A stretch of 13,346 nt of DNA, taken from assembly GCA_031283505.1 (NCBI GenBank), contig JAITBO010000194.1, positions 1 through 13,346 on the forward strand, given 5' to 3'. The position numbers and the translations under genes are program-made. This DNA is from Treponema sp. Lineage in GTDB: Bacteria; Spirochaetota; Spirochaetia; Treponematales; Breznakiellaceae. The notes beneath the pieces are model-generated. The model had not been told where the DNA came from. It searched no databases and saw nothing but the letters and a program-made list of their open reading frames with translations. Of this stretch, positions 1-6,757 are shown piece by piece. The first letter of the stretch is position 1, and the number at the start of each line of letters is the position of its first letter.

Positions 1-341
1 CCTTTGAGAGGGGCATGTTCCTTGGAACCCTGACAGGCCAGGACCGCAACCAGAGGAGTTACCGAAGCGTTCCCCCCCATAAGGGCCGCGAGTTTTTCAG
101 CAGTTGCCTTTCCCCCCACAGAACAGCGGTTTATTTCTGCGGTTCCTGCGGCCACTGCAGCGGCATACCCATCGCAGCCGGGAAACCCGCAAGCCCCGCA
201 GTTGGCCCCTGGGAGACATTCCCGGACCTGACCTTTGAGGGGGTCTTCTGAAACAGCGAAGAATTCCCGGAAAAAGCCCAAGGCTAAACCCAGGATAAAC
301 GCTAAGATCAAGGCAAAAAATGCGGTAATTACGATAATCAT
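1..341 (-). CDS. rnfB: Rnf electron transport complex subunit B, 5' part only
   Basis: RnfB is the membrane-anchored iron-sulfur subunit thought to receive electrons from reduced ferredoxin. The reading frame starts at the ATG at 341, nine bases after the rnfA stop, behind an AGGAGG ribosome site, and is open to the window edge (113 codons seen). Residues 2-24 form a hydrophobic anchor. Next comes the diagnostic cluster motif NCGACGFPGCDGYAAAVAAG with Cys48, Cys51, Cys56, and a fourth Cys73 in INRCSVGG. The usual proline after that cysteine is replaced (CSVGG instead of CxPGG). The C-terminal ferredoxin-like 4Fe-4S modules expected in RnfB lie outside the window. It is the last gene of the visible C-D-G-E-A-B operon. 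Identity is firm; completeness cannot be judged. Confidence 0.95.
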   Translation of the reverse strand, partial: MIIVITAFFALILAFILGLALGFFREFFAVSEDPLKGQVRECLPGANCGACGFPGCDGYAAAVAAGTAEINRCSVGGKATAEKLAALMGGNASVTPLVAVLACQGSKEHAPLK

Positions 342-350
342 CCTAACCTC

Positions 351-926
351 CTATTTAACCAGACCAGAAAAGCCTGTAAAGGCCATAGAAAGGAGACACG
401 CGGTAACAAAGAGTATGGGAGTCCCTTTCAGGAAAGCCGGGATGGGACTGGTTCTGATCCGTTTCCGGATCCCCGCGAGGAGGAGGAGGGACAAAAGGAA
501 TCCCAGGGCCACGCCGATGGCAAATACCAGGGATTCCACAAAGGTATATCCATTGGAAATGACATCCAGGGTAACCGCCAGAATGGCGCAGTTGGTGGTG
601 ATCAGGGCAAGGTAAATCCCCATGGAGGAATACAGCGCCGGAGCCGACTTTTTAAGGTAAAATTCCACTAACTGAACCAGGGAGGCGATAACCAAAATGA
701 AAACCAAGAGCTGCAGGAAGACCAAGCCCAGAGGTTCCAGAACGAACTTGTAGATCGGCCAGGTAACGCAGGTGGCTAAGACCGTAACAAAGGTAACTGC
801 CAAGCCCATGCCTATGGATTTATCCTCATCGGTACTCATCCCGATGAAGGGGCAAAGGGCAAGGAACCGCATGAGAATCACGTTATTGATCAGAAATGCG
901 GAGATAAATATTTTAAACAAATTCAT
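351..926 (-). CDS. rnfA: Rnf electron transport complex subunit A
   Basis: Integral membrane subunit of the ferredoxin:NAD+ oxidoreductase (Rnf). The 191-residue length is normal for the family. About six hydrophobic segments are visible. The two conserved cysteine motifs are present: LCPFIG with Cys25, and ITTNCA with Cys113. In the family these, with the equivalent pair in RnfE, hold an iron-sulfur cluster inside the membrane. The C-terminus LSMAFTGFSGLVK is typical. The ATG at 926 overlaps the rnfE stop as ATGA (923-926), with GAGGAAGGA upstream as ribosome site, so translation is probably coupled. Nothing is missing or altered. Confidence 0.97.
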   Translation of the reverse strand: MNLFKIFISAFLINNVILMRFLALCPFIGMSTDEDKSIGMGLAVTFVTVLATCVTWPIYKFVLEPLGLVFLQLLVFILVIASLVQLVEFYLKKSAPALYSSMGIYLALITTNCAILAVTLDVISNGYTFVESLVFAIGVALGFLLSLLLLAGIRKRIRTSPIPAFLKGTPILFVTACLLSMAFTGFSGLVK

Positions 927-1555
927 GCTTGTCCTTCCTCGAATTTTTCGATTTCTTGTGGTTTAAGCCGGGCCTTGATGAGGAGGTTAAGACTGATAAA
1001 CAGGGCGAACACAAAAAAACCTCCTGGGGGCATCACAAAAAACAGAATCGGCTGAAAACTCTCCGGGAGCACGGGGAAACCCAAAAGGGTACCGCTTCCC
1101 AGGATTTCCCGGATTATGGATATGCCGGTTAATACCCAGGTGTATCCCAAACCCATACCCAGGGCATCCGGGATCACACTCACCAGGGACTGTTTGGAAG
1201 CAAAGGATTCAACCCGGCCCATGATGATGCAGTTTACCACGATGAGGGGAATGAAAACCCCCATGGCCTTGGACAGATCCGGAAAATAGGCCTTGAGCAT
1301 ATAATCGATCACCGTAGTAAAGGCGGCAATAACAATGATGAACACCGGAATCCGTACTGATTCAGGGATGAGTTTCTTGAAGGTACTGATCACCAGCTCC
1401 GACATGAGGAGGACGAAGGTCATGGAAAGCCCCATCCCAATGCCATTGGCCACTGCCGTGGTTACTGCCAAAGAAGAACAAAGCCCTATCATCAGTATGA
1501 GCAGGGGGTTCTCCCGTACCAGGCCGTTGGTAAATATCCGAATTAGGCGTTTCAT
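923..1555 (-). CDS. rnfE: Rnf electron transport complex subunit E
   Basis: Integral membrane subunit homologous to RnfA and NqrD, 210 residues. The open frame extends upstream to 1585, but I choose the ATG at 1555: it gives the usual N-terminus MKRLIRIFTNGLVRENP, has an AGGAGG site just upstream, and forms an ATGA overlap (1552-1555) with the rnfG stop. The cluster-binding cysteines are Cys26 in GLCSSLAVTT and Cys109 in VVNCIIMGR, matching the pair in RnfA. The common proline after the first cysteine is serine here. Multiple hydrophobic helices cover almost the whole protein. It is translationally linked to rnfG before it and rnfA after it. Confidence 0.96.
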   Translation of the reverse strand: MKRLIRIFTNGLVRENPLLILMIGLCSSLAVTTAVANGIGMGLSMTFVLLMSELVISTFKKLIPESVRIPVFIIVIAAFTTVIDYMLKAYFPDLSKAMGVFIPLIVVNCIIMGRVESFASKQSLVSVIPDALGMGLGYTWVLTGISIIREILGSGTLLGFPVLPESFQPILFFVMPPGGFFVFALFISLNLLIKARLKPQEIEKFEEGQA

Positions 1556-2151
1556 TGCGCGCCTCCTGTCTGAGGGGCGAGCCATGCCGAGGCCGCATCC
1601 CCTGAAGCCTTAACCGCACTGGTAACGGCCCGGCTGGTAATGCTGGAGGCGGTAATAGCCACTACATCCCCTTTTACCTCAAAAGGATCCTGTACGGATT
1701 TACCCGCAAATTGACCATAAAAGGTGATTTTTTTGCTCTTGTCCACATAGTAGGTGGGAGAACCGGCATTTGCCCCAAGCCCGGGGGTATCCTGATGTTC
1801 CAGGATCTTAACCCGGCTGATCCTACCGTCGGCGCCGACCCCCACCAGGACCTTGAGGATTCCGCCATAGCTGGCTGCAGAAGCCTGAATCGCAGCACCG
1901 ATAAGGGCCGTGCCTTTCCGTACCGCATATTGGGTCTCAAAGGCCACTGCAGGATCGGGACTGGCAATGGTCCCGGTAATATCCGTAAAATCATCCCCTT
2001 CAGGGAACAATTCCCGCAAGGCTGCTTCCAAATCCGCTTGCTGGCGTACCGCAATGGTCTCGCTGGTAGCGGAATACACGAAGGCAAGTCCCACACATGC
2101 GGCAGTGGCATAGAGCGCCAATACAATGCCTAGTTTCAACATACCTTTCAT
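1552..2151 (-). CDS. rnfG: Rnf electron transport complex subunit G (flavoprotein)
   Basis: FMN-carrying subunit of Rnf, 199 residues, with one N-terminal membrane anchor (about residues 5-27) and the rest extracytoplasmic. The FMN-binding domain shows the hallmark HQDTPGLGA (residues 119-127). The site where the flavin is covalently attached, normally SGATxTS, reads TASSITS here (residues 167-173), so the acceptor aligned with the canonical threonine is Ser170, and the glycine and alanine before it are also changed. An ApbE-type flavin transferase would be needed and is not in the window. The start ATG at 2151 overlaps the rnfD stop as ATGA, with a purine-rich AAGGGGGC site. Identity is secure from sequence and position between rnfD and rnfE. 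Confidence 0.95.
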   Translation of the reverse strand: MKGMLKLGIVLALYATAACVGLAFVYSATSETIAVRQQADLEAALRELFPEGDDFTDITGTIASPDPAVAFETQYAVRKGTALIGAAIQASAASYGGILKVLVGVGADGRISRVKILEHQDTPGLGANAGSPTYYVDKSKKITFYGQFAGKSVQDPFEVKGDVVAITASSITSRAVTSAVKASGDAASAWLAPQTGGAQ

Positions 2152-3158
2152 TTCCCTGCCCCCTTAGGCTTTGGTACAAAGCCGTATTTTTTCTGTAATA
2201 AGCGGTTAAGGAAGGGGGTAACTGCATTCATGATGAGCAGCCCATAGGTAACCCCCTCAGGGTAATTGCCCCATTTCCTGATAAGCACGGTGATGAGTCC
2301 TGCGCCGAAACCAAAGACAAGTTTCCCATAGGCGGTGAGGGGAGCGGAAACATAATCAGTAGCCATGAAAACCGCACCAAAGATCACCCCGCCGCTTAAA
2401 ATCGCGAAGAGGGGATCCATTCCCAAGAGAAGGGAACTCAAAACCGTGGCAACGATCATGGCCGCCGGAGCTCGCCAGTCTATGGTCTTAGTAACCAAGA
2501 GGTAGACGGCCCCTACCAGGATCAGCGGGATTGAGGTCTCACCAATACAGCCTCCGTGGTTACCGAAAAACAGGGTACCCATCACTGACCCATAATCCGA
2601 AGATGGGAGCCCCAAAGATACGGCTACATCAGCGATGCCCCCCCCTTGCTTGATGATGTTAAGGGGTGTGGCGGTGCTGACTGCATCGGTTATAGGTACC
2701 CTGAAGCCCCCGGGTACATGCCAAGTAGTGATCGCCGCGGGGAAACTCATGATGAGAAAGGCCCTGCCGATAAGGGCTGGATTAAACACATTGGCCCCCA
2801 GGCCGCCGAAGAATTCTTTGGCCACCACAATGGCAAAGATAGCCCCCAAGGCGGTAATCCAAAGGGGGGTCCCCGGAGGAAGCACCAGGGCTAAAAGAAG
2901 CCCGGTTACTGCCGCGGAAAGGTCCTTAATGCGGATATCCTGTTTGGTGATCGACCGGAAACAGGCTTCTGCCAGCACTGCTGCGGCTACTGCCACAATA
3001 ATGGTTAAGAGGGCAGGTAATCCGAAGATGACCACCCCGAAAACCGAAGCCGGGGCCAAGGCGATGAGCACATTGGCCATGAGCCATTTCGTAGTAACCG
3101 GAGAAACGATATGAGGACTTGATGCAAGGATCAGAGATGACTGTTCATTTTCCGTCAT
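2148..3158 (-). CDS. rnfD: Rnf electron transport complex subunit D (flavoprotein)
   Basis: Membrane flavoprotein of Rnf, related to NqrB, 336 residues. Hydrophobic segments fill residues 27-130 and 205-320. The covalent FMN site is DAVSTATPL (residues 158-166), with Thr164 the predicted acceptor; the canonical SGAT is STAT. Other family marks are SPHI near the N-terminus (residues 14-17) and GANVFNPALIGRAF (121-134). The ATG at 3158 has AAGGA seven bases upstream, and this whole start region is tandemly duplicated (see 3147-3195). A 139-base gap separates it from rnfC, in contrast to the ATGA overlap with rnfG that follows. Together with RnfG and RnfE it forms the membrane electron path. Confidence 0.96.
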   Translation of the reverse strand: MTENEQSSLILASSPHIVSPVTTKWLMANVLIALAPASVFGVVIFGLPALLTIIVAVAAAVLAEACFRSITKQDIRIKDLSAAVTGLLLALVLPPGTPLWITALGAIFAIVVAKEFFGGLGANVFNPALIGRAFLIMSFPAAITTWHVPGGFRVPITDAVSTATPLNIIKQGGGIADVAVSLGLPSSDYGSVMGTLFFGNHGGCIGETSIPLILVGAVYLLVTKTIDWRAPAAMIVATVLSSLLLGMDPLFAILSGGVIFGAVFMATDYVSAPLTAYGKLVFGFGAGLITVLIRKWGNYPEGVTYGLLIMNAVTPFLNRLLQKKYGFVPKPKGAGK

Positions 3159-3195
3159 AGAAAATTCCTTTATTTTCTGTCATAGAAAATTCCTT
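3147..3195 (-). repeat. Tandem 25-bp duplication of the rnfD translation start
   Basis: Positions 3147-3170 and 3172-3195 are the same 24 bases with one mismatch (C3153 versus T3178), one base apart, giving a 25-base period. Each copy contains, on the minus strand, an AAGGA ribosome site, a seven-base spacer, an ATG, and codons for T-E-N. Because 25 is not a multiple of three, the upstream ATG (3183) is out of frame with rnfD. It would read a 12-codon peptide, MTENKGIFYDGK, ending at a TGA (3145-3147) just inside rnfD. This is seen directly; a role in setting rnfD translation is inference. Confidence 0.85.
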
Positions 3196-3297
3196 CTAAC
3201 TTAAAGATAAAAACCGCCTATAGAGAACGCTGTTACCAACTCCCCTACTGGGGATTACAGCCTGTAGACCGGTCTGATGAAAACGCCTCATCATACC
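3196..3297 (-). promoter_or_regulatory. rnfC-rnfD intergenic leader with several dyads
   Basis: This non-coding gap holds three inverted repeats: TGATGA/TCATCA (3275-3280 with 3288-3293), a perfect AGACCGGTCT palindrome (3266-3275), and TCCCC-TACT-GGGGA (3241-3254). In the minus-strand transcript they lie immediately after the rnfC stop. No run of U follows any of them, so they are not classic terminators. They could be an mRNA processing site or a regulator site that sets rnfC apart from rnfDGEAB. I see no clear promoter here. Confidence 0.4.
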
Positions 3298-4692
3298 TTA
3301 GGTTTTTGCAGAAGCCCCAGCTTTCGCTGCTGCAGCTTGAGCGGCCGCCTGAGCTGCCTGCTGCCTAGCCCGTAAGCGTCCTTTTCCAACTCGGAAGCGC
3401 TGGACCAGTTTGATCCGGGCAGGGCATACAAAGGTACAACTTCCGCACTCAATACAATCCATCAGCCCAGCCTTTACCGCATAATCCAGATCCCCCGCTT
3501 CCAGGCTATCATTCACAATCGCCGGAGAAAGCCTGCAAGGACAGTTCCGAATACACCGGGCGCAGTGTATACAAGGGGTTTCAACCGTAGTGTAGGTTTC
3601 TTCAGCGGTCATCAGAATGATCCCGGAAGTGTTTTTCTGAATCGGAATCGCCACGGTAGGTACGGCAAAGCCCATCATGGGCCCGCCAAAGAGGACCTTT
3701 CTGAGCTGGGAGTAATCAATATCCATAAATGCCGGAGGCAAATCCGTCAGCAAGGTTCCAATAGGAGCCCGGATATTTTTGGGGAGTTTGCATGCCCCTC
3801 CACTGACGGTCAAGTCCCGGTCAATCAGGGGTTTCCCCAAGGTAAAGGCTTCAGCTATAGCCACGAGGGTCCCCACGTTCTGGACAATACAACGAGCATC
3901 CATGGGAAGCCCCCCAGAAGGCACCTCTCTGCCCGTGAGGGCGGTGATGAGCATCTTTTCACCCCCTTGGGGATACAGGGTTTTACAAAGCCCCACGGTG
4001 ATCTCCCCAGAATAGTTTCTCAACCGGATTTCCTGTTCCAGTAGAGGAACGAGCTTCTCCTTATTATCCTCCATCCCGATGATAGCCTTCTTGACCCCGG
4101 TAATTTTCATGATTATGGCCAAGCCCTGGATCAACAGGTGGGGTTTCTCCGTGATGACCGCCTCATCCGTGGTAAGGTAGGGTTCACATTCTGCCCCGTC
4201 GGCGATGATGATGTCAATGGGCTTATTCGGCGGCGGAGACAGCTTGACATGGGAAGGGAACCCGGCTCCTCCCATACCGGTCATACCCGCATCCCGGATT
4301 CGCTTGAGAGCCTCCTCTTTGGTACAGGTAAATGCATCCAGAGGGGGCATGAATTCCCCATCAGGGTTTTCATCAGGCCCCTCAGCTTCGATAACAATAC
4401 AAAGCCCTTCACTGTTGTTTGATTGGGTCCTCGGCTCGATTTTCTTGACGATCCCGGTAATCGAAGCATGAACCGGTACGGTCATGGGCCCGGGGCTGAC
4501 CGCATCGGCAATTTTCTGCCCTCGCTTCACCGTATCACCCACCTGCACTAAACTTTGGTTCGGGGCGCCGAAATGTTGATTGATAGGAATAACCACCTGT
4601 TTCGGTGTAGGTACCAGTTCCACCGGTTTCCCTTCGGTAGCGGTTTTCCGGGTGGGAACGTGCAAGCCCCTCTTAAATGTGCTTACAGCCAC
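3298..4692 (-). CDS. rnfC: Rnf electron transport complex subunit C
   Basis: Peripheral NADH-side subunit of Rnf, 464 residues. I choose the GTG at 4692 rather than the in-frame ATG at 4722, because AGGAGG sits eight bases before the GTG and the protein then begins MAVSTFKRGLHVP, as RnfC proteins do. A barrel-sandwich region covers residues ~30-90 (VGDTVKRGQKIADA). The nucleotide and flavin domain shows GMTGMGGAGFPSHVK (136-150) and DGAECEPYLTTDEA (165-178). Two 4Fe-4S motifs follow: CIHCARCIRNCP (Cys374, 377, 380, 384) and CIECGSCTFVCP (Cys413, 416, 419, 423). The C-terminus is a short Ala/Gln-rich basic tail. It is first in the operon, which matches the rnfCDGEAB order known from acetogens. 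Confidence 0.96.
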   Translation of the reverse strand: MAVSTFKRGLHVPTRKTATEGKPVELVPTPKQVVIPINQHFGAPNQSLVQVGDTVKRGQKIADAVSPGPMTVPVHASITGIVKKIEPRTQSNNSEGLCIVIEAEGPDENPDGEFMPPLDAFTCTKEEALKRIRDAGMTGMGGAGFPSHVKLSPPPNKPIDIIIADGAECEPYLTTDEAVITEKPHLLIQGLAIIMKITGVKKAIIGMEDNKEKLVPLLEQEIRLRNYSGEITVGLCKTLYPQGGEKMLITALTGREVPSGGLPMDARCIVQNVGTLVAIAEAFTLGKPLIDRDLTVSGGACKLPKNIRAPIGTLLTDLPPAFMDIDYSQLRKVLFGGPMMGFAVPTVAIPIQKNTSGIILMTAEETYTTVETPCIHCARCIRNCPCRLSPAIVNDSLEAGDLDYAVKAGLMDCIECGSCTFVCPARIKLVQRFRVGKGRLRARQQAAQAAAQAAAAKAGASAKT

Positions 4693-4748
4693 TATAGATC
4701 CTCCTGTAACGCCTAAAAACATAGTTTTTAAGGCGTAAAATTACTGCT

Positions 4749-4794
4749 CTGCATCATACGAACCTTGCGTATAAGATTCTATAGCTTGATGCAG
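4749..4794 (-). promoter_or_regulatory. Inverted repeat in the rnfC leader
   Basis: CTGCATCA (4749-4756) and TGATGCAG (4787-4794) are perfect eight-base arms with a 30-base AT-rich loop. They end about 57 bases before the rnfC start codon. In the transcript they could form a long-loop stem; on DNA they could be a split operator. No terminator-like U run follows, and I do not recognise a known riboswitch fold. Confidence 0.3.
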
Positions 4795-4843
4795 CATGTT
4801 GAAAACGGTTCAAAACTGTACGATTTTTTACACTATACTAAGT

Positions 4844-4880
4844 CATTGGGTTAGACTCTCACGATCGGCCATTGGGTTAG
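4844..4880 (-). repeat. Two direct copies of CTAACCCAATG in the rnf leader
   Basis: The 11-base word CATTGGGTTAG (plus strand) occurs at 4844-4854 and 4870-4880, 26 bases apart start to start. On the minus strand this reads CTAACCCAATG twice, from about 11 to 47 bases after the predicted transcription start. The spacing of two and a half helical turns and the position suggest binding sites for a regulator of rnf, but no known regulator is matched. Confidence 0.5.
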
Positions 4881-4897
4881 GCGATTAAAGTACTATT

Positions 4898-4926
4898 ATG
4901 ATACGGTATAAGGGAAATATCGTCAA
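4898..4926 (-). promoter_or_regulatory. Predicted sigma-70 promoter for the rnf operon
   Basis: On the minus strand TTGACG (4921-4926) is followed after exactly 17 bases by TATCAT (4898-4903), matching the -35 and -10 consensus at five and four of six positions. Start of transcription would be near 4891, giving a leader of about 200 bases before the rnfC GTG. It is the best promoter match I find upstream of rnfC. No test of activity is possible from sequence alone. Confidence 0.5.
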
Positions 4927-5085
4927 TATCCCGGTGCTTCAGAATCATCTCCCATCGGTATAACCGGCGGTTTGAGGAAGGGACTGTTTAGGAAGGAACG
5001 CTTCAGACAAGCCTATGGTTATCAGGCGGCACAGGCGAGGGTGTTTTTGAACTTCCGGCAATGCACCTTGTTTTTTGTCCCCTGC

Positions 5086-5253
5086 CAGGCACACCCCGTC
5101 CCATTATGGACCGCGGGGCAGGCTGTGCCTGTACCAATCTATCACTACAAAAATACGGCGGCATAAATGCCGATGCAGGGCGTCCGCTGGACGCTGCTGC
5201 CTTGCGGGCTATAGCCGTGGAATTTCGGTAAAGCCGAAACTCCGTCTTACGGA
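5086..5253. repeat. Palindrome-rich non-coding region
   Basis: Between the rnf promoter and the broken gene at 5270 I find no credible coding sequence, but a dense run of inverted repeats. They are: a long imperfect stem-loop with perfect outer arms CAGGCACA/TGTGCCTG (5086-5093 with 5124-5131) and inner CCCCG/CGGGG; CGGCAT-AA-ATGCCG (5159-5172); GCGTCC-GCT-GGACGC (5180-5194); GGCTATAGCC (5207-5216); TTTCGG/CCGAAA (5223-5239); and TCCG/CGGA (5241-5253). On the minus strand they lie downstream of the broken gene's stop. They could be its 3' structure, a REP/MITE-like repeat, or a relic. The rest of 4930-5080 shows nothing I can name. Confidence 0.55.
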
Positions 5254-5269
5254 ATAATCGCCCCGGCAA

Positions 5270-5978
5270 TCATGGTATGCTTGCCGATACCACTGCCCCC
5301 CATGACCCATGATCGCCCTTTTGGTTCTCGTACCGGGCGCAAAAGTAGGCCGTCATGCCCGATTCAGAAGCGCCAAAGTCTAGCGGTTCTTTTTTCCGGC
5401 GGGTAAAGCGGTAATACAAGAGTTCATCACCGGAAAGGGGCTCTCTCATCAAATAGCGCTTGACTCCGGCGGCCTGTTCCAGCGTCGCCCCGCCCTGGGG
5501 CATAATGCCCTGGTAGAGGGCATAGCCGTAGTCACCCCGGCTGTCAGGCGGTTCCGTCCCCGGAAGGGGGGCAAGGTGAACCATCAGTATATGGGGCCAC
5601 CGGGGTAGGTGATGGTCAGCGTAGGCTGTCCTGAGGGCAGGGGAACCGGGGTGTGGATGTTGTCAGGCAAAGACAGCAACAGGATCAAAAGGTCTGCCAG
5701 CGTCAAAGACGGAACCAAAAGGAAATGTTTCTTGATGAAGCGGGCTTCGGTCTCCATTCCCTTGAACGCCTTGTTGCGCTGGACGACATCGGCAGCGGTG
5801 CGTTCTCCGCCTTTTACTTTGTCCAAAATGGCCGCTGCCGCACTTTCGTCGTTTGCCAATTGGGTGATATGGCTCTGGGGAATACCCCGTGCCTGTCCAC
5901 TGGCGCAAACACCGTGTTCAATGTTTTTACCATGTGAAGCTGCTCGTCTCGTGAATTGGGATACCAGTCTGTTCCCAT
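5270..5978 (-). pseudogene. Frameshifted gene for a treponemal-type hypothetical protein
   Basis: The intended start is the ATG at 5978: AAGGAGG (5985-5991) lies six bases upstream, and the protein begins MGTDWYPNSRDEQLHMV. That frame stops at 5814. Near 5904 the sense shifts to another frame (ASGQARGIPQSHITQLANDE onward), which stops at 5584-5586. A third frame (VHLAPLPGT to the end, SASIP) runs to 5270. Adding one base near 5904 and one in the C-run at 5593-5596 restores about 236 continuous residues, reading GGPHILMVHLAPLPG across the second break. I associate this architecture with a family of hypothetical proteins of gut treponemes; its function is unknown. The C-terminal third (YFCARYENQKGDHGSWGAVV) is well preserved. 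Each break looks like a one-base deletion. Not a functional single protein unless frameshifting occurs. Confidence 0.75.
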
Positions 5979-6040
5979 TATATTCCTCCTTGCAATTTAG
6001 TAAAACAGGACCATTCTGTCCCATTCTTTTCTATTTTTGT

Positions 6041-6166
6041 TTCAATCGCTGGCGATTGAAAGTTCCGCGCCGGAACTTAGACTTCCAACGCCGGAGATTA
6101 AAGTCCCATTGCTAAAGATTCAAGCCCAATCGTCATAAATTGAAAGTTCGGCGTCGGAGATTCACC
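6041..6166. repeat. Six degenerate 20-22 bp tandem repeats with hairpins
   Basis: Units at 6041-6062, 6063-6082, 6083-6103, 6104-6124, 6125-6146 and 6147-6166 share the pattern TTCC-A-CGCCGGAGATT-AAG with drift. The first two are near-perfect hairpins (TTCAATCGC/GCGATTGAA and AGTTCCG/CGGAACT); later ones are more degenerate. The array lies just upstream of the broken gene starting at 5978 and downstream of the kinase remnant. The period is mixed, so it does not encode a protein repeat. Function unknown. Confidence 0.65.
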
Positions 6167-6191
6167 CCCGCACCCATAACCGGAAACGGCA

Positions 6192-6604
6192 TCAAGCACC
6201 TTGACGATCCCCTTCATGCGTTTTAATGCCCGAAGGCCCCGTTATCACCAAGCCGGCGATGGTGTCCACGCACCTGTCAATGCCGAATATTCCCCGGTCA
6301 AGAGAAAGGTGATAATTCTGCGACATACCCCATTCCAAGCCGGTAAAATATTTATAGTAAACCTTCCGCCTCTGATCTTTTTCCTCCAGCAGTTTTTCGG
6401 GATTATGTACCGATTCCCCGCCGTAATGGTTTTGATACGTTCGATGCGCTCTTTTATACCGGCGTGAATGAAAACTTTCAGACAGTCGTCCCTCTCCCGT
6501 AAAATAAAATCGGCGCAACGGCCAACAATTACGCAGGGGTCTTTTTCCGCGATGTCAAGAATAACTTTTTGCTGATTAACCCAAAGATATTCATCTCTTG
6601 TTGA
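6192..6604 (-). pseudogene. Cytidylate-kinase-like protein remnant, N-terminus lost and frameshifted
   Basis: The first part (from ~6604) reads DEYLWVNQQKVILDIAEK and CVIVGRCADFILRERDD, typical of the cytidylate-kinase-like family (a P-loop NMP kinase relative). Around 6425-6435 the frame changes; the second part continues GGESVHNPEKLLEEKDQR, YYKYFTGLEWGMSQNYHLSL and ends after DRCVDTIAGLV at 6192. The start of such a protein, including the P-loop (normally near GREFGSGGR), is absent: upstream of DEYLW the sequence is a different gene (see 6605-6722). It therefore lacks both an intact frame and the ATP-binding loop. In family proteins the region seen corresponds to the central and C-terminal two thirds. 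Family call is from motif recognition. Confidence 0.75.
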
Positions 6605-6722
6605 CGGCACAGGCTCCCGCACATCCTGCCGGACCTCTATCGTGTCTACCCGAAGATCCCCCCGCATGGGAAAATCCGGTACTTAAGGCTAATTTCTTCA
6701 ATGCCTCGATCTTGCCGTCCAT
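6605..6722 (-). pseudogene. Remnant of a DUF2284-type metal-binding protein gene, first ~43 codons
   Basis: An ATG at 6722, 35 bases after the methyltransferase stop, opens MDGKIEALKKLALSTGFSHA. Sense then moves by one frame at the G-run 6658-6663 (GDLRVDTIEVRQDVRE), and returns to the first frame near 6612-6618 (ACAVNK). Pieced together this resembles the N-terminus of DUF2284 predicted metal-binding proteins, which continue with a cysteine-rich segment (C-x-Y-x-K-x-W-S-CPPAC). That continuation is missing: after AACAAG (ending near 6605) the sequence becomes the cytidylate-kinase remnant. DUF2284 genes are often found next to corrinoid methyltransferase genes, so this was probably the last gene of the operon at 6758-11650. 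Truncated and doubly frameshifted; not functional. Confidence 0.6.
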
Positions 6723-6757
6723 ACTTATACGACCTCACGACAAAGCGTCCCAAAGGG

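Noticed and set aside
5003..5269. 88-codon minus-strand open frame
   Set aside because: No ribosome site and low-complexity basic composition; it lies across the palindrome cluster and reads through hairpin arms, so it is probably chance.
6041..6166. CRISPR array
   Set aside because: Units are contiguous, 20-22 bp and divergent, with no unique spacers and no cas genes.
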